Shown: positions 1-6,643 of the stretch, one piece after another | How the letters are laid out: every line of letters starts with the position of its first letter | Numbering within the stretch: position 1 is the first letter of the stretch | From: Chthoniobacter flavus | GTDB taxonomy: Bacteria > Verrucomicrobiota > Verrucomicrobiia > Chthoniobacterales > DYNR01 | Assembly (NCBI GenBank): GCA_020720945.1 | Contig: DYNR01000045.1 | Location: 1 to 12,900 of the forward strand | Length of the DNA: 12,900 nt | Direction of reading: 5' to 3' | The notes under the pieces: generated by a model | Told to the model about the DNA's origin: nothing | What the model saw: the letters and a program-made list of their open reading frames with translations, nothing else | The model's database searches: none | Made by a program: the position numbers and the translations under genes

Positions 1-27
1 ACATTTCATGATGGACTGGACACAAGG
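1..27. repeat. Right end of a second copy of the palindromic repeat, cut by the window edge
   Basis: Bases 1-27 match bases 1248-1274 except at two positions (13 and 24). The shared core includes TTCATGAT followed by GACTGGACAC. At 1248-1274 this sequence is the right end of the complete repeat, so the window opens inside another copy in the same orientation. The kinase start codon lies only 22 bp beyond it. The rest of this copy is outside the window, so its length and left end are unknown. Confidence 0.75.
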
Positions 28-49
28 AAAAGGATAGCTTCTCGTTTCG

Positions 50-1087
50 ATGAAAGACATCTTCCTTGGAACAGACAGCGGCGCGACGACCTCGAAAACT
101 TGCGGGGTCTATGCGGACGGAACCCCAATCACCCTCCAGCTTGCCCAAAGCTCCACAAACTCCCAAAACGGAACCCACGCCGTCATCGAAGGCTGGGTCT
201 CCGGAATCGAAAAGTTCTTGGGCGAAAACCACTTGCATTGGAAACAGGTAAAAGGCTTAGGTCTCGCGATCCCCGGACCTTACGAATCCTACGGAGTCTT
301 GGGACGCTCGGCAAACCTCCCCCCATCCTTTGCGGGCTGGAATTTTCATTCGGAATACTCCGCCGCCATCGCCGCCAAAGCAGGTCGCGAAATCCCGTTG
401 GTCGTCGGCAACGACGGCAACTTGGGCGGGGTGGCCGAAGCCGCCCGTGCCCGTGGCGACAAAAAAGCTTCCGTCATCATGCTGGCTCCCGGCTCTGGCT
501 TGGGCGCGGCTTTCGTCGATGCACACGGGATGCCCCTGGACGGCGACAACTTCTGCGGCATGGAGGCGGGACATATGCCATCCCCTCTACAACTCCTTGA
601 TTTACCGGCATTTACCTGCGGTTGCGGAAGGTCTTGGGGCTGCGTGGAAGCTTACACCACCATCTCGGGACTCCCGCAATACCTCGATTACTTCTTGCCG
701 AAATACCCGGATCACGAGCTTGCTTCCTCGCCCCTTCCAGCAAAAGAAAAAGGTCTTTCCCTCCGCGGTCTCGCCCAAAAAGGCGACCCCCTCGCCCTGG
801 AAATTTTCGACTGCCAAGCCAAAGCTCTCGGCATCCATGTCGCAAACCTCATGATGGCTTTCGACTCGGAATTTGTCGTGATCGGCGGGGGGCTCATCGA
901 CCCGGAATCAACCACGGAAGAATTCCGGGAACGCTACCTCGGAGGAATCCGCGCCGCAGCATCTCCATGGCTTTTCCCCGTGCAAAACGCCAAACTAAAA
1001 ATTTCCCCGGCCACTTTGGGCGAACTCTCCCAGGCCATCGGGGCGGCTCTCGTCGCTCTCTATTCGTCCCAAAACCCGACCCCCTAA
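50..1087 (+). CDS. ROK-family sugar kinase (glucokinase-like)
   Basis: This 345-residue protein has the ROK-family plan and probably phosphorylates glucose or a related hexose with ATP in the cytoplasm. The N-terminal phosphate-binding motif is D9-S-G-A-T-T. The GND motif at 120-122 carries the expected catalytic Asp122. E172-A-G-H175 is the sugar- and metal-binding E-x-G-H motif. A zinc-type cysteine cluster follows (C190, C192, C198, then E200), and a GGG turn at 279-281 lies in the C-terminal ATPase lobe. The length fits the family (about 300-350). The cluster has five residues between its second and third cysteines, where I expect four. The start at 50 is the natural one: a purine-rich stretch (25-37) precedes it, but AGGA at 31-34 is 15 nt away, farther than usual. 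The gene sits alone between two repeat copies and converges on ribD. The exact sugar cannot be read from the sequence. Confidence 0.9.
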   Translation: MKDIFLGTDSGATTSKTCGVYADGTPITLQLAQSSTNSQNGTHAVIEGWVSGIEKFLGENHLHWKQVKGLGLAIPGPYESYGVLGRSANLPPSFAGWNFHSEYSAAIAAKAGREIPLVVGNDGNLGGVAEAARARGDKKASVIMLAPGSGLGAAFVDAHGMPLDGDNFCGMEAGHMPSPLQLLDLPAFTCGCGRSWGCVEAYTTISGLPQYLDYFLPKYPDHELASSPLPAKEKGLSLRGLAQKGDPLALEIFDCQAKALGIHVANLMMAFDSEFVVIGGGLIDPESTTEEFRERYLGGIRAAASPWLFPVQNAKLKISPATLGELSQAIGAALVALYSSQNPTP

Positions 1088-1103
1088 CCCCTTTTAAACC
1101 AAA

Positions 1104-1276
1104 CACTTAGTGTCCAGTCAAGATTGAAAGACCGCTTAGAACGCCGGATTTTTGATTCAGGGCAAGGCGGAAGCCCAAGGTGCTATCGGGCGATAACACC
1201 TTCGGGCTGACAACGCTGCACTGGAGCAAAAAGACAAGTTCGATGCGACATTTCATGATTGACTGGACACTAGGTG
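1104..1276. repeat. Full-length palindromic repeat (MITE-like foldback element)
   Basis: The element is bounded by 17-bp inverted repeats with one mismatch: CACTTAGTGTCCAGTCA at 1104-1120 and its complement at 1260-1276. The core hairpin at 1172-1208 pairs AGCCC, AAGGTG and TATCG with their complements, with only a mismatch and a bulge. Outer and inner repeats share the same centre near 1190, and the sequence between them is also partly self-complementary (for example TTTTTG-x-T-x-CAG-x-GCA on both arms). It can therefore fold into one hairpin with arms of about 86 nt. It encodes no protein and lies between the converging kinase and ribD genes, so it may also end transcription from both sides. 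TA sits at both tips of the 13-bp core, which could reflect an IS630/mariner-type target duplication, but the other copy lacks this TA. Confidence 0.8.
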
Positions 1277-2331
1277 AGAGAAGGGAGTGAACCCGCTCCC
1301 TTCTCTCCCTCTCCCCGCAAGACTCTCCCCGTAATTTTCACATCGCTCCCCACGACCTCGCAGGCAACTTCGCATAGCTGCAACGCTTCGGAAAAAAAAC
1401 TCGCCCCCGCTCCTCCTGCCGCCGGGACTCCCCCGCCAAACACTTTGGGGGCAATATAAATAACCGCTTCATCGACAAGCCCTTCCTCGATTGCTGCCCC
1501 GTGGACCCAACCCCCGCCTTCGACCAGCAAACGCACTACCCCCATCGCTCCAACCTGCCGCAAAACCCCAGAAAAATCTTCGGAAACAACAAGCCGCGTC
1601 CTTTCCCTATGCTCGTCGCTTAACAGGTGGCAATCGGACGGAATCCCCCTTTCTTCCCTCGTCCAAACCACCCGCAACGGCTGCCGCTCCACACCGCCAC
1701 CCCGCACCGTCAACCTCGGGTTGTCCGCACGAACCGTGTTTCCTCCGACGAGGATCGCATCGACGCCCGCCCGCAGTTTCATCGCATCTTCCCTCGCTTC
1801 GGGCGAAGTAATCCACCGCTCTCCCCCAGGTGCCGTAAGCCTCCCGTCCAACGACATCCCCGCCTTCAAAACCACCCACGGCAAACCGCTTTTGATCCAC
1901 CGGTTCCAGCACCGGTTCAACCGCTCGCACTCCTCCTCCAACACACCAAAACGCACCTCTATCCCGTTCTCCCTCAACAAGGAAACAGCTCTCCCCGCAT
2001 GCGCGGGATTCGGGTCGGTCGCCCCAAAAACAACACGGGAAAACCCGGCTTTCACGATGGCTTCGGTGCAAGGCGGTGTCCGCCCGTGCGTGCTGCATGG
2101 CTCGAGCGTAACAAAAATCTCGGCACCCCGCGCATCGGAAAATTCCGCCAAACTTTGAAGTGCTTCGATTTCCGCATGAGGTCGCCCCGCCCCTTTGTGC
2201 CACCCGTGTCCTACCATCTCTCCCCCCTTTACAATCACCGCTCCCACCGCCGGATTGGGGCTGGTTTTCCCTTCCCCATTCCGCGCATATTTTAACGCTT
2301 CTGCCATCCATATCTCATCTTGATCTGCCAT
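1270..2331 (-). CDS. ribD: Bifunctional riboflavin biosynthesis protein RibD (deaminase/reductase)
   Basis: This 353-residue cytoplasmic protein carries out two consecutive steps of riboflavin synthesis: deamination of the pyrimidine ring made from GTP, then NADPH-dependent reduction of the ribose side chain. The deaminase domain covers about 1-145 and has the zinc signature H52-A-E54 plus C79 and C88 in PCSTHGRTPPC. The reductase domain covers about 150-337, with KAGMSLDGRL near 156-165, VGGNTVRADNPRL near 195-207 and LLVEGGG near 268-274. The fold should be complete at about 337 (DVKITGRVL). The last 15 residues look like run-on, and the TAG stop (1270-1272) lies in the terminal inverted repeat of the neighbouring element. 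The start at 2331 is preceded by a purine-rich run but no strong ribosome site; Met9 is an alternative. No other riboflavin genes are adjacent, and I see no FMN riboswitch upstream. Confidence 0.95.
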   Translation of the reverse strand: MADQDEIWMAEALKYARNGEGKTSPNPAVGAVIVKGGEMVGHGWHKGAGRPHAEIEALQSLAEFSDARGAEIFVTLEPCSTHGRTPPCTEAIVKAGFSRVVFGATDPNPAHAGRAVSLLRENGIEVRFGVLEEECERLNRCWNRWIKSGLPWVVLKAGMSLDGRLTAPGGERWITSPEAREDAMKLRAGVDAILVGGNTVRADNPRLTVRGGGVERQPLRVVWTREERGIPSDCHLLSDEHRERTRLVVSEDFSGVLRQVGAMGVVRLLVEGGGWVHGAAIEEGLVDEAVIYIAPKVFGGGVPAAGGAGASFFSEALQLCEVACEVVGSDVKITGRVLRGEGEKGAGSLPSLT

Positions 2332-2412
2332 ACTTTTCTTCTTTCTGTCTCCACCACTTCAATGCTTTTTCCTGCCAAACCAAAAGAAAAAACACCCCCA
2401 AAACACGAAAAA

Positions 2413-2440
2413 ATTTTAACCAATCCGCAAAAAGTGGCAA
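2413..2440 (-). promoter_or_regulatory. Candidate sigma-70-type promoter for ribD
   Basis: Read on the minus strand, TTGCCA (2440-2435; 5 of 6 to TTGACA) is followed after 16 bp by TAAAAT (2418-2413; 5 of 6 to TATAAT). Transcription would begin near 2406 and leave a leader of about 75 nt before the ribD start at 2331. The surrounding region is AT-rich, which makes chance matches easier. Confidence 0.5.
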
Positions 2441-2488
2441 AAACCCCCCTCCTTTCGGCAGGAAAGTGAAGAAACATGAAACCAATGA

Positions 2489-2517
2489 TTGAAACATGGG
2501 CGCAAGGTGCGTAGAGT
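2489..2517 (+). promoter_or_regulatory. Candidate sigma-70-type promoter for the aminotransferase gene
   Basis: TTGAAA (2489-2494; 5 of 6) is followed by a 17-bp spacer and TAGAGT (2512-2517; 4 of 6). The start would fall near 2524, giving a leader of about 18 nt with no Shine-Dalgarno match. It points away from the ribD promoter, so the 210 bp at 2332-2541 is a divergent control region. Confidence 0.45.
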
Positions 2518-2541
2518 TCCCGTTCCTTAAAATTTGAAATC

Positions 2542-3705
2542 ATGGATATAGCCTCACGAGTAAAAGAATTGAGTCCGTCTCTCACCTTGGCCATCGACAG
2601 CAAAGCCAAAGCGATGAAAGCGGAAGGAATCGATGTTTGTAGCTTCGGCGCGGGGGAACCCGACTTCGACACGCCCGAGCACATCAAAGCGGCGGCCATG
2701 GCGAGCCTCGAAATGGGGTTCACCAAATACACTCCGAGTTCGGGCATCCCGGAACTCCGTCAGGCGATCTCCGACAAGCTCAAGGCCGATAACCAAATCG
2801 ATTACTCCGCCCAGCAAGTAATCGTAAGCAACGGTGCCAAGCACTCTTGCTACAATGCGATCATGGCAGTTTGCGATCCCGGCGACGAAGTGATCATCCC
2901 GGCCCCTTACTGGGTCAGCTACCCGGAAATGGTGAAACTCGCCGGCGCCATCCCCGTCATTGTCCCGACAAAAGAAGAAAACAACTGGAAGCTCACCGCC
3001 GAAGAATTTGAAAACGCGATGACTCCTCGGACGAAGATGCTCATCATCAACACTCCCGGCAACCCGACTGGCTCGGTCTATTCCCGCGAAGAACTTGCCG
3101 CCATCGTCGCCGTCGCCGAAGAGGAAGACATCACAATCCTCTCCGACGAAATTTACGAAAAGCTGGTCTATGACGATGCGAAGCATGTCAGCGTGGCATC
3201 GGTTTCCGCCGAGGCCTACGACCTGACCGTCACCATCAATGGCTTCAGCAAAAGCTACGCAATGACAGGCTGGAGGCTCGGCTACTTGGCCGCCCCGGAA
3301 GCGTTGGCAAAAGTGATCGATTCCTTCCAAAGTCATTCCACCTCAAACCCTTGCTCGTTTGCCCAAAAAGGCGGACTCGCCGCCCTCAAAGGCGACCAGC
3401 AATGCGTCACGGATATGCGCGAGGAGTTCAACCTCCGCCGCGAATACATGCACAACCGGCTCAACAACATCGCCCGGGTTTCCGCAGTAAAACCCCTCGG
3501 CGCTTTTTATGTCCTCGCAAATATCTCGGGACTCGGCATGACTTCCGAAAATTTTGCCGACAGCCTCCTCACGAAAGCGAAAGTGGCAGTCGTCCCCGGC
3601 ATCGCTTTTGGAGATGCCCGGACCGTGCGCCTCAGCTACGCCGCTGGCCTCGATGTCATCAAAAACGGTTTGGACAGGATCGAAGAGTTCTGCAAAGGAA
3701 TCTGA
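2542..3705 (+). CDS. aspC: Class I PLP-dependent aminotransferase, aspartate aminotransferase type
   Basis: This 387-residue protein belongs to fold-type I aminotransferases and most resembles the I-gamma aspartate aminotransferases, which exchange amino groups between aspartate and 2-oxoglutarate. Visible landmarks: GAGEPDFDTP (36-45), KYTPSSGIPELR (62-73, substrate loop), N174 of NPTG, D202 and Y205 of SDEIYEK for cofactor binding, the PLP-linking lysine K237 in GFSKSYAMTGWRLGY, and R363 in VRLSYA, which binds the substrate carboxylate. The length is normal and no key residue is missing. The ATG at 2542 gives the expected N-terminus, although no ribosome site precedes it. A strong terminator follows 26 bp after the stop, so the gene is probably a single-gene transcript. 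The substrate is inferred from family; other related amino acids or a prephenate-type substrate remain possible. Confidence 0.9.
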   Translation: MDIASRVKELSPSLTLAIDSKAKAMKAEGIDVCSFGAGEPDFDTPEHIKAAAMASLEMGFTKYTPSSGIPELRQAISDKLKADNQIDYSAQQVIVSNGAKHSCYNAIMAVCDPGDEVIIPAPYWVSYPEMVKLAGAIPVIVPTKEENNWKLTAEEFENAMTPRTKMLIINTPGNPTGSVYSREELAAIVAVAEEEDITILSDEIYEKLVYDDAKHVSVASVSAEAYDLTVTINGFSKSYAMTGWRLGYLAAPEALAKVIDSFQSHSTSNPCSFAQKGGLAALKGDQQCVTDMREEFNLRREYMHNRLNNIARVSAVKPLGAFYVLANISGLGMTSENFADSLLTKAKVAVVPGIAFGDARTVRLSYAAGLDVIKNGLDRIEEFCKGI

Positions 3706-3731
3706 TCCCCTCCCTTCGTTTTACGCATTTG

Positions 3732-3767
3732 CACCCTCTGGGAACCTCAATCCCAGAGGGTGTTTTT
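3732..3767 (+). terminator. Rho-independent terminator after the aminotransferase gene
   Basis: A perfect 12-bp stem, CACCCTCTGGGA (3732-3743) paired with its complement at 3751-3762, encloses a 7-nt loop and is followed immediately by five T residues (3763-3767). This is a textbook intrinsic terminator on the + strand. Confidence 0.92.
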
Positions 3768-3844
3768 CATTGCATCCCTCTCCCCCTCTGCGGTTGAATC
3801 CTCCCTGAAAAATCGTCCAGAAACAAACGAACACAGAATGCAAT

Positions 3845-3889
3845 AACCCAGCAGCAGGGTTCAGTATTTTTCTGAACGACTCCTATAAG
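3845..3889 (+). promoter_or_regulatory. Overlapping palindromes and -10 box just upstream of mnmA
   Basis: AACCC (3845-3849) pairs with GGGTT (3857-3861) across a 7-nt loop. GTTCAG (3859-3864) pairs with CTGAAC (3872-3877) across another 7-nt loop. The two share GTT, so they cannot form together as RNA. TATAAG (3884-3889; 5 of 6 to TATAAT) ends only 5 bp before the mnmA ATG, and no good -35 box is seen 16-18 bp upstream of it. If that box is used, mnmA mRNA is leaderless and the second palindrome sits where an operator would. If transcription starts farther upstream, the hairpins could form a switch in the leader. Confidence 0.4.
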
Positions 3890-3894
3890 CTCCA

Positions 3895-5001
3895 ATGAAT
3901 CAAGAGAAAGTGCTAGTGGCTATGTCGGGCGGCGTGGACAGCAGCGTCGCTGCGGCTCTCCTCGTCGAGCAAGGCTTCGCCGTGTCGGGTGCCTACATGA
4001 AAAACTGGATCAACGAACCCGGCATCGCCGGCGATTGCCCATGGCAAAAAGACATCGAAGATGCCCGCTCGGCTGCCGATTCCCTCGGCATCCCTTTCCG
4101 CATCGTGAACCTGATGGACGAATACCGGAACAAAGTCGTCAACTATTTGCTGGAGGGCTACAAAAGCGGAATCACCCCCAACCCGGATGCCATGTGCAAC
4201 CGCGAAATCAAATTCGGTGCTTTCCTCTCTTGGGCCACCGCCAACGGTTTCGATAAAATCGCGACAGGCCATTACGCCCGCCTCGCCCTTGCGCCAAACG
4301 GGGAAACCGAACTCTGGGAAGGCTCAGACAAAAATAAAGACCAGTCTTACTTCCTCGCACTCTTGAAACAACACCAACTCGAAAAAGCCCTCTTTCCGGT
4401 CGGCGATCTGCCGAAACAACAAGTCCGCGCCATCGCCGAAAAATACTCTCTGGCGAACGCAAAAAAGAAAGACAGCCAAGGCATTTGCTTTATCGGACAA
4501 GTCAAAATGCGAGATTTTCTCCGCGCCTACCTGCCAGACTCCCCCGGTCCCGTCGTCGATCCCACAGGCAAACCCATCGGAACCCACCGCGGTTTGCACC
4601 TCTACACCTTGGGGCAACGGCGGGGGGTCGGCATCGCCTCGCCGTTCCCAAACCGTGCGTATGTCGTTGTCGGAAAACGCCATGAAACAAACGAGCTGGT
4701 CATGGCTCTGGAAAGCGACTCCGCTCCCGGCCTCTATTCGCAACTCTGCACGGTGACCGGACTCTCCTTCCCAAGCCAACCTCCCGACCTAGCAAAAACC
4801 CTGCAAGTCCGCCCCCGCTACCGAGCCCCCGCCGCCCCGGCAGCCATCCGAGAAAAAAACTCCGACCTCTGGGAAGTCTCTTTTTTTTCTCCGCAAAGAG
4901 CACTCACCCCCGGCCAAATCGCCGCTTTCTACGACGGCGAAAAACTCGTTGCTGGCGGCATCGTCGCGGAAGTGCAAACTCTGGCTCCCGACTCTCCCTG
5001 A
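3895..5001 (+). CDS. mnmA: tRNA-specific 2-thiouridylase MnmA
   Basis: This 368-residue cytoplasmic enzyme adds sulfur to position 2 of the wobble uridine (U34) in tRNAs for Lys, Glu and Gln, using ATP to activate the base and sulfur relayed from a cysteine desulfurase. The PP-loop SGGVDSS is at 11-17. Catalytic C101 is in NPDAMCNREIKF and partner C198 in SQGICFIG, the expected pair for persulfide chemistry. The central tRNA-binding part includes ATGHYARL (123-130) and KDQSYFLALL (148-157), followed by TLGQRRGVGI (238-247) and the C-terminal beta-barrel region. Length and motifs are normal. The start has no Shine-Dalgarno sequence, and a -10-like box lies 5 bp away. The gene converges on proS, another tRNA-related gene, but this pairing looks incidental. 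Confidence 0.96.
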   Translation: MNQEKVLVAMSGGVDSSVAAALLVEQGFAVSGAYMKNWINEPGIAGDCPWQKDIEDARSAADSLGIPFRIVNLMDEYRNKVVNYLLEGYKSGITPNPDAMCNREIKFGAFLSWATANGFDKIATGHYARLALAPNGETELWEGSDKNKDQSYFLALLKQHQLEKALFPVGDLPKQQVRAIAEKYSLANAKKKDSQGICFIGQVKMRDFLRAYLPDSPGPVVDPTGKPIGTHRGLHLYTLGQRRGVGIASPFPNRAYVVVGKRHETNELVMALESDSAPGLYSQLCTVTGLSFPSQPPDLAKTLQVRPRYRAPAAPAAIREKNSDLWEVSFFSPQRALTPGQIAAFYDGEKLVAGGIVAEVQTLAPDSP

Positions 5002-5028
5002 ACTCGCAACGCCTCCGAACCCCCGCTC

Positions 5029-5055
5029 GGCCTGCCGCTCCCAACACGGCAAGCC
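5029..5055. terminator. Possible weak terminator hairpin between converging mnmA and proS
   Basis: GGC-C-TGCCG (5029-5037) pairs with CGGCA-A-GCC (5047-5055), with one mismatch and a 9-nt loop. It lies in the 78-bp gap where mnmA and proS meet. There is no T-run on either strand, so a Rho-independent role is doubtful. Confidence 0.3.
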
Positions 5056-5079
5056 CCACAAAATCAACGAGATAAGGCC

Positions 5080-6600
5080 TCAATACGATTTTGCCCAGAC
5101 GACTTGCCCCTGACTCGGCTGCCCCGAAAAAATGCAAACCCCTTCCTTTTCTCCCAAATGGAAAGGAATACAACGGACCGTCACCTTCAAATCCGCTTTG
5201 ATTTGTTCTTCAACTTTCGGGCACCCGCTCCAATGCGCCAGAGCAAACCCTCCGTGGATTTCCGGGTTCGCCGCATTCTTCGGCGTGAAAAACTCGTAAA
5301 ACTCTTCGCGGCTGGAAATGACTTTCAAGTTGCGGTCGCGGAAAGCGGTCGCCCGCTCCAACAAGCCCGCCTGGATGCTTTCGAGCATCGAAGGCAATTC
5401 TCCGACAAGCTGATCAAGCGGCAAAAACTGCTTTTCCTTATGCGGGCGATCGCGCCGCGAGACTGCCGCACTGCCGTTTTCCAAATCCCGCGGACCGATT
5501 TCGATGCGGATCGGTATCCCTTTTTTAATCCATTCCCAGTTCTTGACTCCTCCCCCGATATCCCGCGTGTCCACTTCGACCTCAAGCGGCAGACCGCCCC
5601 ACTTTGTGGCGCGGAGCCGCTCCGCAAGAACTCCCGCAGCCTCAAGCACTTGGGCACGAGTTTCTTCCTTCGGAGTAACGGGGATAACCACGGCGTGCGA
5701 CGGCGCGATGCGGGGCGGCAAAACCAACCCATCGTCGTCCGCGTGCGTCATGATGAGCGTCCCGATCAAACGGGTGCTAACCCCCCAACTCGTCGTCCAC
5801 GCGTGCTCCAACTTCCCTTCGCGAGACTGGAACTGGATGCCCGATGCCTTGGCGAAATTTTGCCCCAAGAAATGGGAAGTGCCCGCCTGGATCGCCTTGC
5901 GGTCTTGCACCATCGCTTCGATGCAAAGGGTCTGCTCGGCGCCAGGAAAACGCTCGCTTTCGCTTTTCTCCCCGACAACCACGGGAATCGCCAAAAAATC
6001 GCGCGCAAACTCCTCGTAAACATCTAGCATTTTCCGGGTTTCTTCCAGCGCCTCTTCCTTGGTTTCATGCGCCGTATGTCCTTCTTGCCAAAGAAATTCC
6101 GCCGTCCGCAAGAAAAGGCGCGGGCGCATTTCCCAGCGGACGACATTGGCCCACTGGTTGATCAAAATCGGGAGGTCGCGGTAGCTGTTGACCCACCGTG
6201 CGTAAGTCGCCCCGATGATCGTTTCAGAAGTAGGACGGACGACCAGAGGCTCGTTCAGTTCCCCGGCGGGGACGAGTTTTCCATCCTGCAATTCTAGCCG
6301 GTGGTGCGTGACCACCGCGCATTCCTTGGCGAAGCCCTCGACATGATCCGCCTCCTTTTGCAAATGGCTCAAAGGAATAAAAAGAGGGAAATACGCATTG
6401 CGGTGCCCCGTGCGCTTAAACATCCCGTCCAGAACCGCTTGCATCCGTTCCCACAGGCTGTATCCCCACGGCTTGATGACCATGCACCCGCGGACTTCGG
6501 AGTTTTCTGCCAAATCTGCCGCCCGGATCACCTGCTGATACCACTCGGGAAAATCTTCTTCCCGGCTAGGGGAAATCGCGTTTTGTGTTTGTTTGCTCAT
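5080..6600 (-). CDS. proS: Prolyl-tRNA synthetase, short archaeal/eukaryotic-type form
   Basis: This 506-residue class II synthetase attaches proline to tRNA-Pro in the cytoplasm. The catalytic core has VRPTSE (121-126), motif 2 with RTAEFLWQEGHTAH (165-178), the GTSHFLGQNF strand (240-249), and motif 3 in the segment ending GLVLPPRIAP (291-300). The anticodon-binding domain follows at about 302-400. A C-terminal domain at about 420-506 holds C460, C477 and C489 and ends in WAKSY, the terminal layout of the archaeal/eukaryotic-type enzymes. The roughly 180-residue editing domain inserted in E. coli-type ProRS is absent, which also explains the shorter length. No ribosome site is seen before the ATG. 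The gene starts 43 bp after the stop of the epimerase gene on the same strand, so the two may share a transcript. Confidence 0.95.
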   Translation of the reverse strand: MSKQTQNAISPSREEDFPEWYQQVIRAADLAENSEVRGCMVIKPWGYSLWERMQAVLDGMFKRTGHRNAYFPLFIPLSHLQKEADHVEGFAKECAVVTHHRLELQDGKLVPAGELNEPLVVRPTSETIIGATYARWVNSYRDLPILINQWANVVRWEMRPRLFLRTAEFLWQEGHTAHETKEEALEETRKMLDVYEEFARDFLAIPVVVGEKSESERFPGAEQTLCIEAMVQDRKAIQAGTSHFLGQNFAKASGIQFQSREGKLEHAWTTSWGVSTRLIGTLIMTHADDDGLVLPPRIAPSHAVVIPVTPKEETRAQVLEAAGVLAERLRATKWGGLPLEVEVDTRDIGGGVKNWEWIKKGIPIRIEIGPRDLENGSAAVSRRDRPHKEKQFLPLDQLVGELPSMLESIQAGLLERATAFRDRNLKVISSREEFYEFFTPKNAANPEIHGGFALAHWSGCPKVEEQIKADLKVTVRCIPFHLGEKEGVCIFSGQPSQGQVVWAKSY

Positions 6601-6643
6601 AGTCGAAAATAGAAAAAATTAAAAATGCGGAAGAGGCTTGGTT

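Noticed and set aside
1104..1276. A complete insertion sequence
   Set aside because: The unit has inverted ends but is too short for a transposase and has no coding frame.
1607..2311. Long open frames overlapping ribD on both strands
   Set aside because: RibD has both of its domains intact in one frame. The others are rich in Arg, Gly or Pro and lack motifs.
2332..2412. FMN riboswitch in the ribD leader
   Set aside because: None of the conserved RFN blocks is recognisable. The leader is an AT-rich stretch with little structure.
2554..3336. A 260-codon open frame on the minus strand
   Set aside because: It lies wholly within the aminotransferase gene, whose catalytic motifs are all in the + frame. 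The antisense translation shows no recognisable family and is what GC-rich coding DNA gives by chance.
5104..6027. A 307-codon open frame on the + strand
   Set aside because: It is antisense to proS, which has intact motifs in the opposite direction. The translation is Arg-rich and unlike any family I know.
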